38,425 nucleotides of DNA from contig NZ_RPRY01000033.1 in NCBI RefSeq assembly GCF_003949795.1, forward strand, positions 1-38,425. The letters are read 5' to 3'. This document shows positions 32,152 to 38,425 of the stretch, piece by piece (the first letter of the stretch is position 1; each line of letters opens with the position of its first letter). The notes under the pieces are model-generated. The model worked only from the letters and a program-made list of their open reading frames with translations, was not told the DNA's origin and ran no database searches. The DNA is from Streptomyces sp. WAC06614. Its GTDB lineage: Bacteria; Actinomycetota; Actinomycetes; Streptomycetales; Streptomycetaceae. Position numbers and translations under genes: made by a program.

Positions 32152-33033
32152 GTGGTGGACCGGCAACAAGCGCTGACGGGTGTGCTCTGCGCCGTGGCGG
32201 CCGTCGCCGCCTCCGCCGTCGTGGCCGAGCTCGTCCCGCCGCCCGAGGCGCAGCCCGGCGCCCGCCCCGCCGCCGCGCACGGCTCGCCGAACCCGAAGTC
32301 CGGCAAGGACGGCACCGGTTCGCGGCCGCAACTGAACGGAGCCTCCTCCGCTCCGACCCCCGGTGCCTCGTCAGGCGCCCTCCCGGCACCTTCCGGTCCG
32401 GCCGGGTCCGGCACCGGACCGGCGTTCACCGGCGTGCTGTTCGAAGGAGAGGCGAAGGGCGGACACTTCTGCACGGCCACCGTCGTGCACAGCCCCGGCC
32501 GGAACCTCATCGTCACCGCCGGCCACTGCCTGGCCGAGGGCCCCTCCGGCCTCAAGGGCGCCCTCTTCGCACCTGCGTACGCCAACGGCGCGGCCCCGTA
32601 CGGCACCTGGCGGATCGAGGAGGTCTACGAGGACGGCCGCTGGGCCGACGGTGCGGACGACGACTACGACCTGGCCTTCGCCCGGCTCGCCCCGAACTCC
32701 GCCGGCATCAGCGTGGAGGCCGCCGTCGGCGCCGCCGAACTGGACACCGGCGGCCGGTCCGACGAGGACGTCACCGTCACCGGCTACCCCTCGGGCCAGG
32801 AGGCCCCGCACACCTGCACGGCCCGGGCCGTGCGCACCAGCCCGACGGAACAGCGCTTCGACTGCGCCGGTTTCACCGACGGCACCAGCGGCAGCGCCTG
32901 GCTGGCCCGCGACGGCCGGATCATCGGCGTCCTGACCGGCGGCGACACCGACGACGTCTCCACCAGCACGGTCCTGGACCACTACGCGGCCGACCTCTTC
33001 CAGCGCGCCCAGCAGGCCGCCGCCAAGCCGTAA
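32152..33033 (+). CDS. Secreted trypsin-like serine protease
   Basis: The ~293-residue product begins with a short signal-like hydrophobic segment (ALTGVLCAVAAVAASAVVAEL). A Pro/Ser/Gly-rich spacer (~30-90) and a chymotrypsin-fold domain follow. The triad is visible as His125 (TAGHC), Asp173 (YDLAFARL) and Ser246 (GTSGSAW), with a likely disulfide HFCTATVV to AGHC. It is probably exported and cleaves extracellular proteins; the target is unknown. Adjacent GTG codons at 32152 and 32155 follow GAGAGGGG, and an ATG at 32116 would add 12 residues. Confidence 0.88.
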   Translation: MVDRQQALTGVLCAVAAVAASAVVAELVPPPEAQPGARPAAAHGSPNPKSGKDGTGSRPQLNGASSAPTPGASSGALPAPSGPAGSGTGPAFTGVLFEGEAKGGHFCTATVVHSPGRNLIVTAGHCLAEGPSGLKGALFAPAYANGAAPYGTWRIEEVYEDGRWADGADDDYDLAFARLAPNSAGISVEAAVGAAELDTGGRSDEDVTVTGYPSGQEAPHTCTARAVRTSPTEQRFDCAGFTDGTSGSAWLARDGRIIGVLTGGDTDDVSTSTVLDHYAADLFQRAQQAAAKP

Positions 33034-33093
33034 CCGCCGCTCGCGGGCGGCCCGGGGAGCCGGGACCGGGTCCGTCCGGGCCGCGTGCCGGGC

Positions 33094-33585
33094 CTACAGG
33101 TGGGGGTTCACCAGCCCCAGGTGCACCGGTTCGGCCGCCCGGCCGGCCGCCAGCAGGCCCGGTATGCCCGGCGGCCACATCACCTCGTCGAGTGCGTCGA
33201 GGGCGGCCGGGGAGAGCCAGCGCCAGTGGATGCCCGGGTGTTCCAGGACCGGTTCGCGCTCGGGCCCGGAGGTGACGTAGATGTGCTCGTGCTGACGGAC
33301 CGGGGTTCCCGTGTGGGTGAAGTCGTGCTCCCAGGTGCACAGCAGCCGTCGCGGGACGAGGTCGGTCCAGCCGGTCTCCTCGCGCAGCTCGCGCAGGGCG
33401 CACTCCTCGGGTGTCTCACCGGGGTCGATGCCTCCGCCGGGCGGTACCCAGTGGACGCCGACCTCGATGTTGTTCTCGCGGAAGAGGAAGACCGACCCCT
33501 CGGGCGAGACGACGAGGATCCGGGCGGCCCGGCGGGGCGTACGGGCCCGGGGGCGCGGGCTGCGAAGCTTGCCGAAGATGCTCAT
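33094..33585 (-). CDS. Nudix hydrolase
   Basis: The 163-residue product has a full Nudix box, GGGIDPGETPEE then CALRELREETGW, with the metal-binding REEx motif intact. It hydrolyses a nucleoside diphosphate linked to another group; the exact substrate cannot be read from sequence. A basic N-terminus (KLRSPRPRARTPRRAAR) precedes the domain. It starts at ATG 33585, converges on the protease gene and diverges from the L,D-transpeptidase-like gene. No palindromic operator lies near it. Confidence 0.92.
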   Translation of the reverse strand: MSIFGKLRSPRPRARTPRRAARILVVSPEGSVFLFRENNIEVGVHWVPPGGGIDPGETPEECALRELREETGWTDLVPRRLLCTWEHDFTHTGTPVRQHEHIYVTSGPEREPVLEHPGIHWRWLSPAALDALDEVMWPPGIPGLLAAGRAAEPVHLGLVNPHL

Positions 33586-33781
33586 CGGCCCAGGTTAAGC
33601 CGCTGAACTGGGCTCGGCACCAGTGAATTTGACGGCTGCTGCGCGACCGCCGGGGGAATCGGGCGGGGGCGCAACGGCCCAACCCGAGGGTCGTATGGGT
33701 GTCCGATTTTCCCGACACACCACCCGGGGGGAAGTTCATGCCTGAACGACCCGAAACATCGCCTGTTGTACGGTCGGCCCA

Positions 33782-34603
33782 ATGAGCACGCACGCCCGGA
33801 GCAAGCACGCCCGCCCCCGGTCCGGTATGCCCAGGCTCCTCGCCCTCACCGCGGGCGTGGGCCTGCTGACGTTCGGCGCCGGGTGGATCCATGCCGTCCA
33901 GGACCGTTCGGACGGCCCCGCGCTGCGGGCCGCCCGGGACGACCGCCCGCCCGTGCAGCCCTCCGCCCAGCCCCGCGCCACCCGCGGCGAGCACCGTCCC
34001 GGCCCGGCCGACCAGGGCCTGCCGGGCGTCAGCGAGCACACCCGGGCCCGTATCCCGGCCGAGTCCCGCCAACTCGTCCTGGTGACCGGCAAGGGCGTGG
34101 GCGTCTCGGAGAGCACCGCCACCCTCTACACCCGCCCCGATCCGGCCACCCCCTGGACCGCGCGCGGCAGCTGGCCGGCCCGCAACGGCGCCAAGGGGTG
34201 GTCCCCCGAGGGCAGCCGCACGGTCGGGGACCTGACCTCCCCCGAGGGGGTCTTCTCCCTCACCGACGCCGGCGGCCTGCTGCCGAAGCCGCCCGGCACC
34301 CGCCTGCCGTACGACCGCGACGACCTGTTCGTGCCCTCCGGTCGCGGGGTCGACGGCGAGTCCCTGGCCGGCTCCTTCGACTACGTCGTCGCGATCGACT
34401 TCAACCGTCGCCCCGGCCGCTCCCCGCTGGACCCGGTCAAGCCGGAGGGCGCGGCCAAGGGCGGGAACATCTGGCTGCACGTCGACCACGACGGCCCCTC
34501 CCAGGGGTGCGTCGGCATCCCCAAGGACGGGATGCGCACGATCCTGCAGACCCTGGACCCGGCCGCCCACCCGGTCATCGTGATGGGCCCGCAGGGCTTC
34601 TGA
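33782..34603 (+). CDS. L,D-transpeptidase-family (YkuD-like) protein
   Basis: The 273-residue product has an N-terminal hydrophobic segment after a basic stretch (RLLALTAGVGLLTFGAGWIHAV, ~18-40), so it is exported or membrane-anchored. A Pro-rich spacer and a C-terminal catalytic domain follow, with His233, His236 and Cys243 in LHVDHDGPSQGCVGIP. These correspond to the HxxxH...SxGC pattern of L,D-transpeptidase-like enzymes, which cross-link or trim peptidoglycan or attach proteins to it. The motif is a variant, so activity is likely but not certain. No clear ribosome site precedes the ATG; a TACGGT box 10-15 bp upstream could serve a near-leaderless transcript. Confidence 0.8.
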   Translation: MSTHARSKHARPRSGMPRLLALTAGVGLLTFGAGWIHAVQDRSDGPALRAARDDRPPVQPSAQPRATRGEHRPGPADQGLPGVSEHTRARIPAESRQLVLVTGKGVGVSESTATLYTRPDPATPWTARGSWPARNGAKGWSPEGSRTVGDLTSPEGVFSLTDAGGLLPKPPGTRLPYDRDDLFVPSGRGVDGESLAGSFDYVVAIDFNRRPGRSPLDPVKPEGAAKGGNIWLHVDHDGPSQGCVGIPKDGMRTILQTLDPAAHPVIVMGPQGF

Positions 34604-34656
34604 CCCACCGGACGGGCACCGCCGCCCCGGCCGAGCGATGACGTCCGACCCCTTGC

Positions 34657-34671
34657 CTGACAGACCGTCAG
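34657..34671. promoter_or_regulatory. Palindromic operator (site E) before LLM gene
   Basis: CTGACAGACCGTCAG is a perfect consensus copy, 62 bp before the LLM start at 34734. It is paired with site F, 42 bp away centre to centre (about four helical turns). Confidence 0.75.
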
Positions 34672-34698
34672 CTACGACGATGGCCCCGCAGCATCCAT

Positions 34699-34713
34699 AT
34701 GACGATTCGTCAG
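34699..34713. promoter_or_regulatory. Palindromic operator (site F) before LLM gene
   Basis: ATGACGATTCGTCAG, one base from the consensus and with an extended TGACG-N3-CGTCA core, 20 bp before the LLM start. Its place supports the start at 34734 over the earlier in-frame start at 34638. Confidence 0.75.
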
Positions 34714-34733
34714 ATGAAGGCGGTGGCGGCAGC

Positions 34734-35687
34734 ATGGTGGCGGCGCGACGCGTGTTTCCGGAGGGCCGGCTGGTCTACGGGATGCAGCTCCCGGTCCAGT
34801 CGCAGAGCACCCTCTACGCCGAGCCCTGGGAGGCCTCGGCGACCGTGACCGACCTCGCCGAGGTGGCCCGGGCCGCCGACCGGGCCGGCTTCGGCTACCT
34901 GGCCACCTGCGACCACGTGGCCGTCCCGCGCCGGCTCGCCGGACCGATGGGAACCGTCTGGTACGACCCGGTCGCCACCCTGGCCTTCCTGGCCGGGATC
35001 ACCGAGCGCGTCCGGCTGCTCAGCCACGTCGCCGTCGTGGCGCTGCGCCACCCGCTGCTCAGCGCCAAGAGCTACGCCACCCTCGACCACCTGTCGGGCG
35101 GCCGGCTGATCCTCGGCGTCGGGGCCGGGCACGTGCAGGAGGAGTTCGAGGTGCTCGGCGTGGACTTCGACGGCCGCGGCCCGCTGCTCGACGAGACCGT
35201 GGACGCCCTGCGGGCGGCGCTCGGCCCGGAGGAGTTCCCCGTCTTCGAGGGACGGCACTTCGCCTTCCAGGACCTCGGCCAGCTCCCGCGGCCCGCCCAG
35301 GAGCGGATCCCGGTCTGGGTGGGCGGTTCCTCGCCCGCCGCCGTGCGCCGCGCGGCCGTCCGGGGTGACGGCTGGCTGCCCCAGGGTGATCCGCTGGAGA
35401 AGCTGCCGGCGCAGATCGCCCGGATCCGCGCCCTGCGCGCGGAGGCGGGGAACAGCGAGCCGATCGAGATCGGTGCCATCCCCCCGCCGCTCTACGTCGG
35501 CGAGCCCGGCTGGGACACCGGCCGGCGCACCCTCGCCGGCAAGCCCGAGGCCCTGGCCGAGTCCCTGCGCGCCTACGCCCGCATCGGCGTGGACCAGGTC
35601 CAGGTGCGCTTCCGCAGCCGCGACCGGGCCGAGCTGGTGGACCAGATCACCGCCTTCGGCGCGGACGTGGCGCCGCATCTCGTCTGA
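34734..35687 (+). CDS. LLM-class (luciferase-like) oxidoreductase, probably F420-dependent
   Basis: The 317-residue product is a luciferase-like TIM barrel: LVYGMQLPVQSQSTLY, VARAADRAGFGYLATCDHVAVP, ERVRLLSHVAVVALRHPLLSAKSYATLDHLSGGRLILGVGAGH, and IPVWVGGSSPAAVRRAAVRGDGWLP. These are the marks of the LLM class, many actinobacterial members of which use F420. It likely oxidises or oxygenates a small molecule. The chosen ATG lies after both operators; the longer frame from 34638 would be translated across them. An SDR gene follows after 21 bp with a GAGGAG site, so the two form an operon. Confidence 0.9.
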   Translation: MVAARRVFPEGRLVYGMQLPVQSQSTLYAEPWEASATVTDLAEVARAADRAGFGYLATCDHVAVPRRLAGPMGTVWYDPVATLAFLAGITERVRLLSHVAVVALRHPLLSAKSYATLDHLSGGRLILGVGAGHVQEEFEVLGVDFDGRGPLLDETVDALRAALGPEEFPVFEGRHFAFQDLGQLPRPAQERIPVWVGGSSPAAVRRAAVRGDGWLPQGDPLEKLPAQIARIRALRAEAGNSEPIEIGAIPPPLYVGEPGWDTGRRTLAGKPEALAESLRAYARIGVDQVQVRFRSRDRAELVDQITAFGADVAPHLV

Positions 35688-35708
35688 CACGGACACCGAG
35701 GAGTGGGC

Positions 35709-36491
35709 ATGGGCAAGCTGGACGGCCGCGTGGTGATCGTCACCGGCGCGGCCCGCGGCCAGGGCGAGCAGGAGGCCCGGCTGTTCGCCGCCGAGGGCGC
35801 CGAGGTGCTGCTGGGCGACGTACTGGACGAGCGGGGCGAGGCCCTGGCCGAGGAGCTGGGCAAGGGCGCCCGGTACGTGCACCTGGACGTGAGCCGGGAG
35901 GAGGCCTGGTGCGCGGCGGTCACCGCGGCCAAGGAGTCCTTCGGCCGGATCGACGGCCTGGTCAACAACGCCGGCATCCTGCGCTTCAACGAGCTGACCT
36001 CGACCCCGCTGGCGGAGTTCGAGGAGGTGGTCCGGGTCAACCAGGTCGGGGCCTTCCTCGGCATCAGGCACGTGGCCCCCGAGATCGCCGCCGCGGGCGG
36101 CGGCACCATCGTCAACACCTCCTCGTACACGGGCCTGACGGGCATGGCGTACGTGGGCGCGTACGCCGCCACCAAGGCCGCGATCGTCGGCCTGACCCGG
36201 GTCGCGGCGCTGGAGCTGGCCGCGAGCGGGATCCGGGTCAACGCCATGTGCCCGGGCGCGGTGGACACCCCCATGGCCAACCCCGGCCAGGTGGACCCGG
36301 CGCAGCTGGGCGACGAGGCACGCGAGGCCATGGCGGAGCTCTACCGGAAGGTGGTGCCGCTGGGGCGGGTGGGACGGCCCGAGGAGATCGCTCGGCTCGC
36401 CCTCTTCCTGACCAGCGAGGACTCCTCGTACATCACCGGCCAGCCGTTCGTGATCGACGGCGGCTGGACGGCGGGCGTCAGCCTTCCCTGA
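35709..36491 (+). CDS. SDR-family oxidoreductase, 3-alpha/20-beta-hydroxysteroid dehydrogenase-like
   Basis: The 260-residue classical SDR has the cofactor motif TGAARGQG, NNAG, the Ser in NTSSYTG, Tyr152-AAT-Lys156, and PGAVDTPM. All catalytic residues are present, unlike the SDR at 956. The GARGxGxxxA form and overall sequence resemble actinobacterial 3-alpha(20-beta)-hydroxysteroid/cyclic alcohol dehydrogenases. It interconverts an alcohol and a ketone with NAD(H); the substrate is unknown. The ATG at 35709 follows GAGGAG. The stop codon lies inside operator G (36488-36502). Confidence 0.93.
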   Translation: MGKLDGRVVIVTGAARGQGEQEARLFAAEGAEVLLGDVLDERGEALAEELGKGARYVHLDVSREEAWCAAVTAAKESFGRIDGLVNNAGILRFNELTSTPLAEFEEVVRVNQVGAFLGIRHVAPEIAAAGGGTIVNTSSYTGLTGMAYVGAYAATKAAIVGLTRVAALELAASGIRVNAMCPGAVDTPMANPGQVDPAQLGDEAREAMAELYRKVVPLGRVGRPEEIARLALFLTSEDSSYITGQPFVIDGGWTAGVSLP

Positions 36492-36502
36492 CGCATCGTC
36501 AG
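36488..36502. promoter_or_regulatory. Palindromic operator (site G) at the SDR 3' end
   Basis: CTGACGCATCGTCAG is a perfect consensus copy containing the SDR stop codon, 83 bp before the second LLM start. Confidence 0.75.
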
Positions 36503-36547
36503 CTATTGACGCGGACGAGCCGGGATGGAACAGTCGCAACGACCAAT

Positions 36548-36562
36548 CTGACGATGCGTCAG
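36548..36562. promoter_or_regulatory. Palindromic operator (site H) before second LLM gene
   Basis: CTGACGATGCGTCAG is a perfect consensus copy, 23 bp before the start. It is 60 bp from site G centre to centre. Confidence 0.75.
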
Positions 36563-36585
36563 AAATCGAAGGACGGTGAACCCCC

Positions 36586-37710
36586 TTGGAATTCGGGCTC
36601 TTTGTTCAGGGATACGTGCCTGAGGCGCGCTCCAAGGTCGACCCCGAGGCAGAGCACAAGGCACTGATCGAGGAGACCGAATACGTCATCCAGGCCGACA
36701 AGTCCGGCTTCAAGTACGCCTGGGCCTCGGAGCACCACTTCCTGGAGGAGTACTCCCACCTGTCGGCGAACGAGGTCTTCCTCGCCTACCTCGCCCACGC
36801 CACCGAGCGCATCCACCTGGGCTCCGGCATCTTCAACCCGCTCGCGCCGGTGAACCACCCGGTGAAGGTGGCCGAGAAGGTCACCATGCTCGACCACCTC
36901 TCCAAGGGCCGCTTCGAGTTCGGCACCGGCCGGGGCGCCGGCAGCCACGAGATCCTCGGCTTCCTGCCCGGCATCACGGACATGAACCACACCAAGGAGA
37001 TCTGGGAGGAGACCATCGCGGAGTTCCCCAAGATGTTCCTCCAGGAGGAGTACGAGGGGTTCCAGGGCAAGCACTGGTCGCTGCCGCCGCGCAAGGTCTT
37101 CCCCAAGCCGTACGGCAAGGCCCACCCCGCCATGTGGTACGCGGCCGGCTCCCCGTCCTCGTACGCCATGGCGGCGAAGAAGGGCCTCGGCGTCCTGGGC
37201 TTCAGCGTCCAGAAGGTCTCCGACATGGAGTGGGTGCTGGAGCAGTACAAGACGGCCATACAGGAGGCGAAGGCGATCGGCGCCTTCGTCAACGACAACG
37301 TCATGGTGACCTCGACCGCGATCTGCGCCGAGACCCACGACAAGGCCGTCGAGATCGCGGTCCACGCGAACATGAACCGCTTCCAGTCGCTGGTCTTCCG
37401 CTACCACGACACCTTCCCGCGCCCCGAGGCGATCCCCCAGTGGCCGGAGATCCTGCCGGAGTACAACGCGGAGATCATCGAGCTCCTCATCGCCGAGGAG
37501 CTGATGATCTGCGGCGACCCGCAGGAGGTCCTCTCCCAGTGCAAGCGCTGGGAGCAGGCGGGCGCGGACCAGCTCTCCTTCGGCCTTCCGACGGGCGTCT
37601 CCTACGAGGACACCATGAACACGATCAAGCTGATCGGCGAGCACGTGATCCCGGAGATCGACACCGACCCGGTCCACCGCACCACCCGCTTCCGTCAGGC
37701 CGCCGCCTGA
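36586..37710 (+). CDS. LLM-class flavin-dependent oxidoreductase/monooxygenase
   Basis: The 374-residue luciferase-like protein begins [12 protein letters not shown], with [75 protein letters not shown] and a C-terminal GADQLSFG. The ASEHHF and HPVKVAEK segments are typical of FMN-linked bacterial luciferase-like monooxygenases. The reaction is probably oxygenation or Baeyer-Villiger-type oxidation in the same pathway as its neighbours (inference). The start is a TTG at 36586 behind GGACGG. Two operators (36488, 36548) lie upstream and a terminator overlaps the stop. Confidence 0.9.
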   Translation: MEFGLFVQGYVPEARSKVDPEAEHKALIEETEYVIQADKSGFKYAWASEHHFLEEYSHLSANEVFLAYLAHATERIHLGSGIFNPLAPVNHPVKVAEKVTMLDHLSKGRFEFGTGRGAGSHEILGFLPGITDMNHTKEIWEETIAEFPKMFLQEEYEGFQGKHWSLPPRKVFPKPYGKAHPAMWYAAGSPSSYAMAAKKGLGVLGFSVQKVSDMEWVLEQYKTAIQEAKAIGAFVNDNVMVTSTAICAETHDKAVEIAVHANMNRFQSLVFRYHDTFPRPEAIPQWPEILPEYNAEIIELLIAEELMICGDPQEVLSQCKRWEQAGADQLSFGLPTGVSYEDTMNTIKLIGEHVIPEIDTDPVHRTTRFRQAAA

Positions 37711-37713
37711 CGG
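37692..37713 (+). terminator. Stem-loop terminator over the LLM stop codon
   Basis: CCGTCAGGC (37692-37700) pairs perfectly with GCCTGACGG (37705-37713) around a 4-nt loop. The halves are in the opposite order to the CTGAC...GTCAG operator. Confidence 0.7.
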
Positions 37714-38125
37714 GACCGAAACGGGAACGGCGCCTTCCCGGACCGCCGTTCCGCAACCGGCCCCGGCCGGAGGCGAACCAGGGCCGCGGCCGACCCTCGC
37801 CCCCGCCCGGGGCCGCTCCCCTGCGGACCCCGGTCGGCCCGGAGCCGGGCCTTCAGGGGCGCGGGGAACTGCGCGACCAGCCGCATCCGGCCCGCGGGCC
37901 GCTCGGAGGGATCGGCCACGGCGGCGGGACCGCGCACCGGCGCCGCCGCGGGGGTCACCACGCCACCCGGAGTGCGGGCCGCGGCCGGTCGGCCGCGCAG
38001 TTCCCCGCGCCCCTGGCGGCGGCTCCGGCCCCGGCCCCGGCCCGGCACGGCAGTGCCGCCCCTGGCGGCGGCTCCGGCGCGGCCCTGTCCGCACCACCGT
38101 GAGGAAGGACGTGAGGAAGGACGCC
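37711..38125. other. 415-bp gap without a supported gene
   Basis: No frame here looks like a gene. The stretch holds a 22-bp inverted repeat pair, a 21-bp direct repeat (38009-38029 and 38058-38078), a small GGCAC/GTGCC hairpin, and a duplicated GTGAGGAAGGAC (38099-38110, 38111-38122) that supplies the ribosome site for the next gene. Confidence 0.7.
37854..38015. repeat. 22-bp perfect inverted repeat pair (Streptomyces-type intergenic element)
   Basis: Positions 37854-37875 (CAGGGGCGCGGGGAACTGCG plus CG) and 37994-38015 are exact reverse complements, 118 bp apart. I recognise this sequence as one scattered between genes in many Streptomyces genomes; that is from memory. Confidence 0.75.
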
Positions 38126-38425
38126 ATGCTCGACCACCTGATCAAGGGCGCCACCGTCGTGGACGGCACCGGCGCGCCGGCCCGTGTCGCGGACGTCGGC
38201 ATGGCCGACGGCCGCATCACCGTCGTCGCCGCCCCCGGCACCGTCACCGAGCCGGCCCGTACCACCGAGGACGCCACCGGACTCGTCCTCACCCCCGGCT
38301 TCATCGACCCCCACACCCACTACGACGCCCAGCTCTTCTGGGACCCGTACGCCACCCCCTCCATGAACCACGGCGTGACGACCGTCGTCGGCGGCAACTG
38401 CGGCTTCACGCTCGCGCCCCTCAAC
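38126..38425 (+). CDS. N-acyl-D-amino-acid deacylase-like amidohydrolase (3' end cut by window edge)
   Basis: Only the first 100 codons are in the window. They read as a D-aminoacylase/urease-type amidohydrolase: [21 protein letters not shown], then [22 protein letters not shown] with the metal-binding HTH, then [16 protein letters not shown]. Full-length relatives have ~480-580 residues and hydrolyse N-acyl-D-amino acids or related amides. The ATG at 38126 follows a GAGGAAGG site that is duplicated just upstream. It is on the same strand as the LLM genes but separated by a terminator and a 415-bp repeat-rich gap, so it is probably a separate transcription unit. Confidence 0.88.
   Translation, partial: MLDHLIKGATVVDGTGAPARVADVGMADGRITVVAAPGTVTEPARTTEDATGLVLTPGFIDPHTHYDAQLFWDPYATPSMNHGVTTVVGGNCGFTLAPLN

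Noticed and set aside
34638-34733. N-terminal extension of the first LLM protein
   Set aside because: It would be translated across two operator palindromes and shows no similarity to the LLM fold; the ATG at 34734 is preferred.
37692-37713. Ninth palindromic operator at the LLM end
   Set aside because: The halves are in reverse order (GTCAG...CTGAC) and form a stem over the stop codon, so it reads as a terminator.

Overview
The window is very GC-rich (roughly 73% by eye), with actinomycete codon use, GTG/TTG starts, GGAGG-type ribosome sites and a full AfsK/AfsR/AfsS set, so the host is a Streptomyces or close relative. About 35 protein genes are supported. Two are cut by the window ends, one carries a frameshift, and no RNA gene was seen.

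Layout. (a) 1-8.2 kb: a divergent LysR/SDR pair, a PdxH-like oxidase, a small membrane protein, a pyridine-nucleotide flavoprotein translationally coupled to an ECF41-type sigma factor, an S41 peptidase converging on that sigma gene through a perfect 19-bp inverted repeat, and a DUF2855 protein. (b) 8.4-12.4 kb: a thiolase-like gene divergent from an acyl-CoA dehydrogenase and a Ddn-like oxidoreductase, then a TetR regulator. (c) 12.6-16.5 kb: a VOC protein, afsK (Ser/Thr kinase with PQQ propeller) and a cyclophilin. (d) 16.5-20.4 kb, minus strand: a polymorphic-toxin cassette with a WXG-like/YwqJ-deaminase toxin, SUKH-3 immunity protein, free-standing YwqJ deaminase, long SUKH-3 protein and a frameshifted SUKH-like gene. 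(e) 20.5-24.4 kb: enoyl-CoA hydratase-like, DUF35 and Ltp2-like genes divergent from an acyl-CoA synthetase that seems to lack its central part. (f) 24.4-26.8 kb: a DUF2182/DUF1326 pair and a methyltransferase. (g) 27.1-30.6 kb: afsS and afsR, with a heptamer-repeat SARP box before afsS. (h) 30.8-38.4 kb: amidohydrolase, secreted protease, Nudix, L,D-transpeptidase-like, luciferase-like (LLM), SDR and second LLM genes, a repeat-rich gap, and the start of a D-aminoacylase-like gene.

The main unifying signal is a 15-bp palindrome, CTGACNNNNNGTCAG. It occurs at eight promoter-proximal places (9565, 9680, 22907, 30740, 34657, 34699, 36488, 36548), and a one-mismatch copy overlaps the start codon of the TetR gene (12431). 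It marks the acyl-CoA/LLM/SDR/amidohydrolase genes and is not seen before the toxin, kinase or sigma genes. I infer a scattered catabolic regulon controlled by the local TetR protein and interleaved with the afs global regulators. One site lies in the afsR/amidohydrolase divergent promoter region. The substrate is unknown; thiolase/aldolase, DUF35, acyl-CoA dehydrogenase and LLM oxidoreductases suggest side-chain or ring breakdown of a lipid- or terpenoid-like compound.
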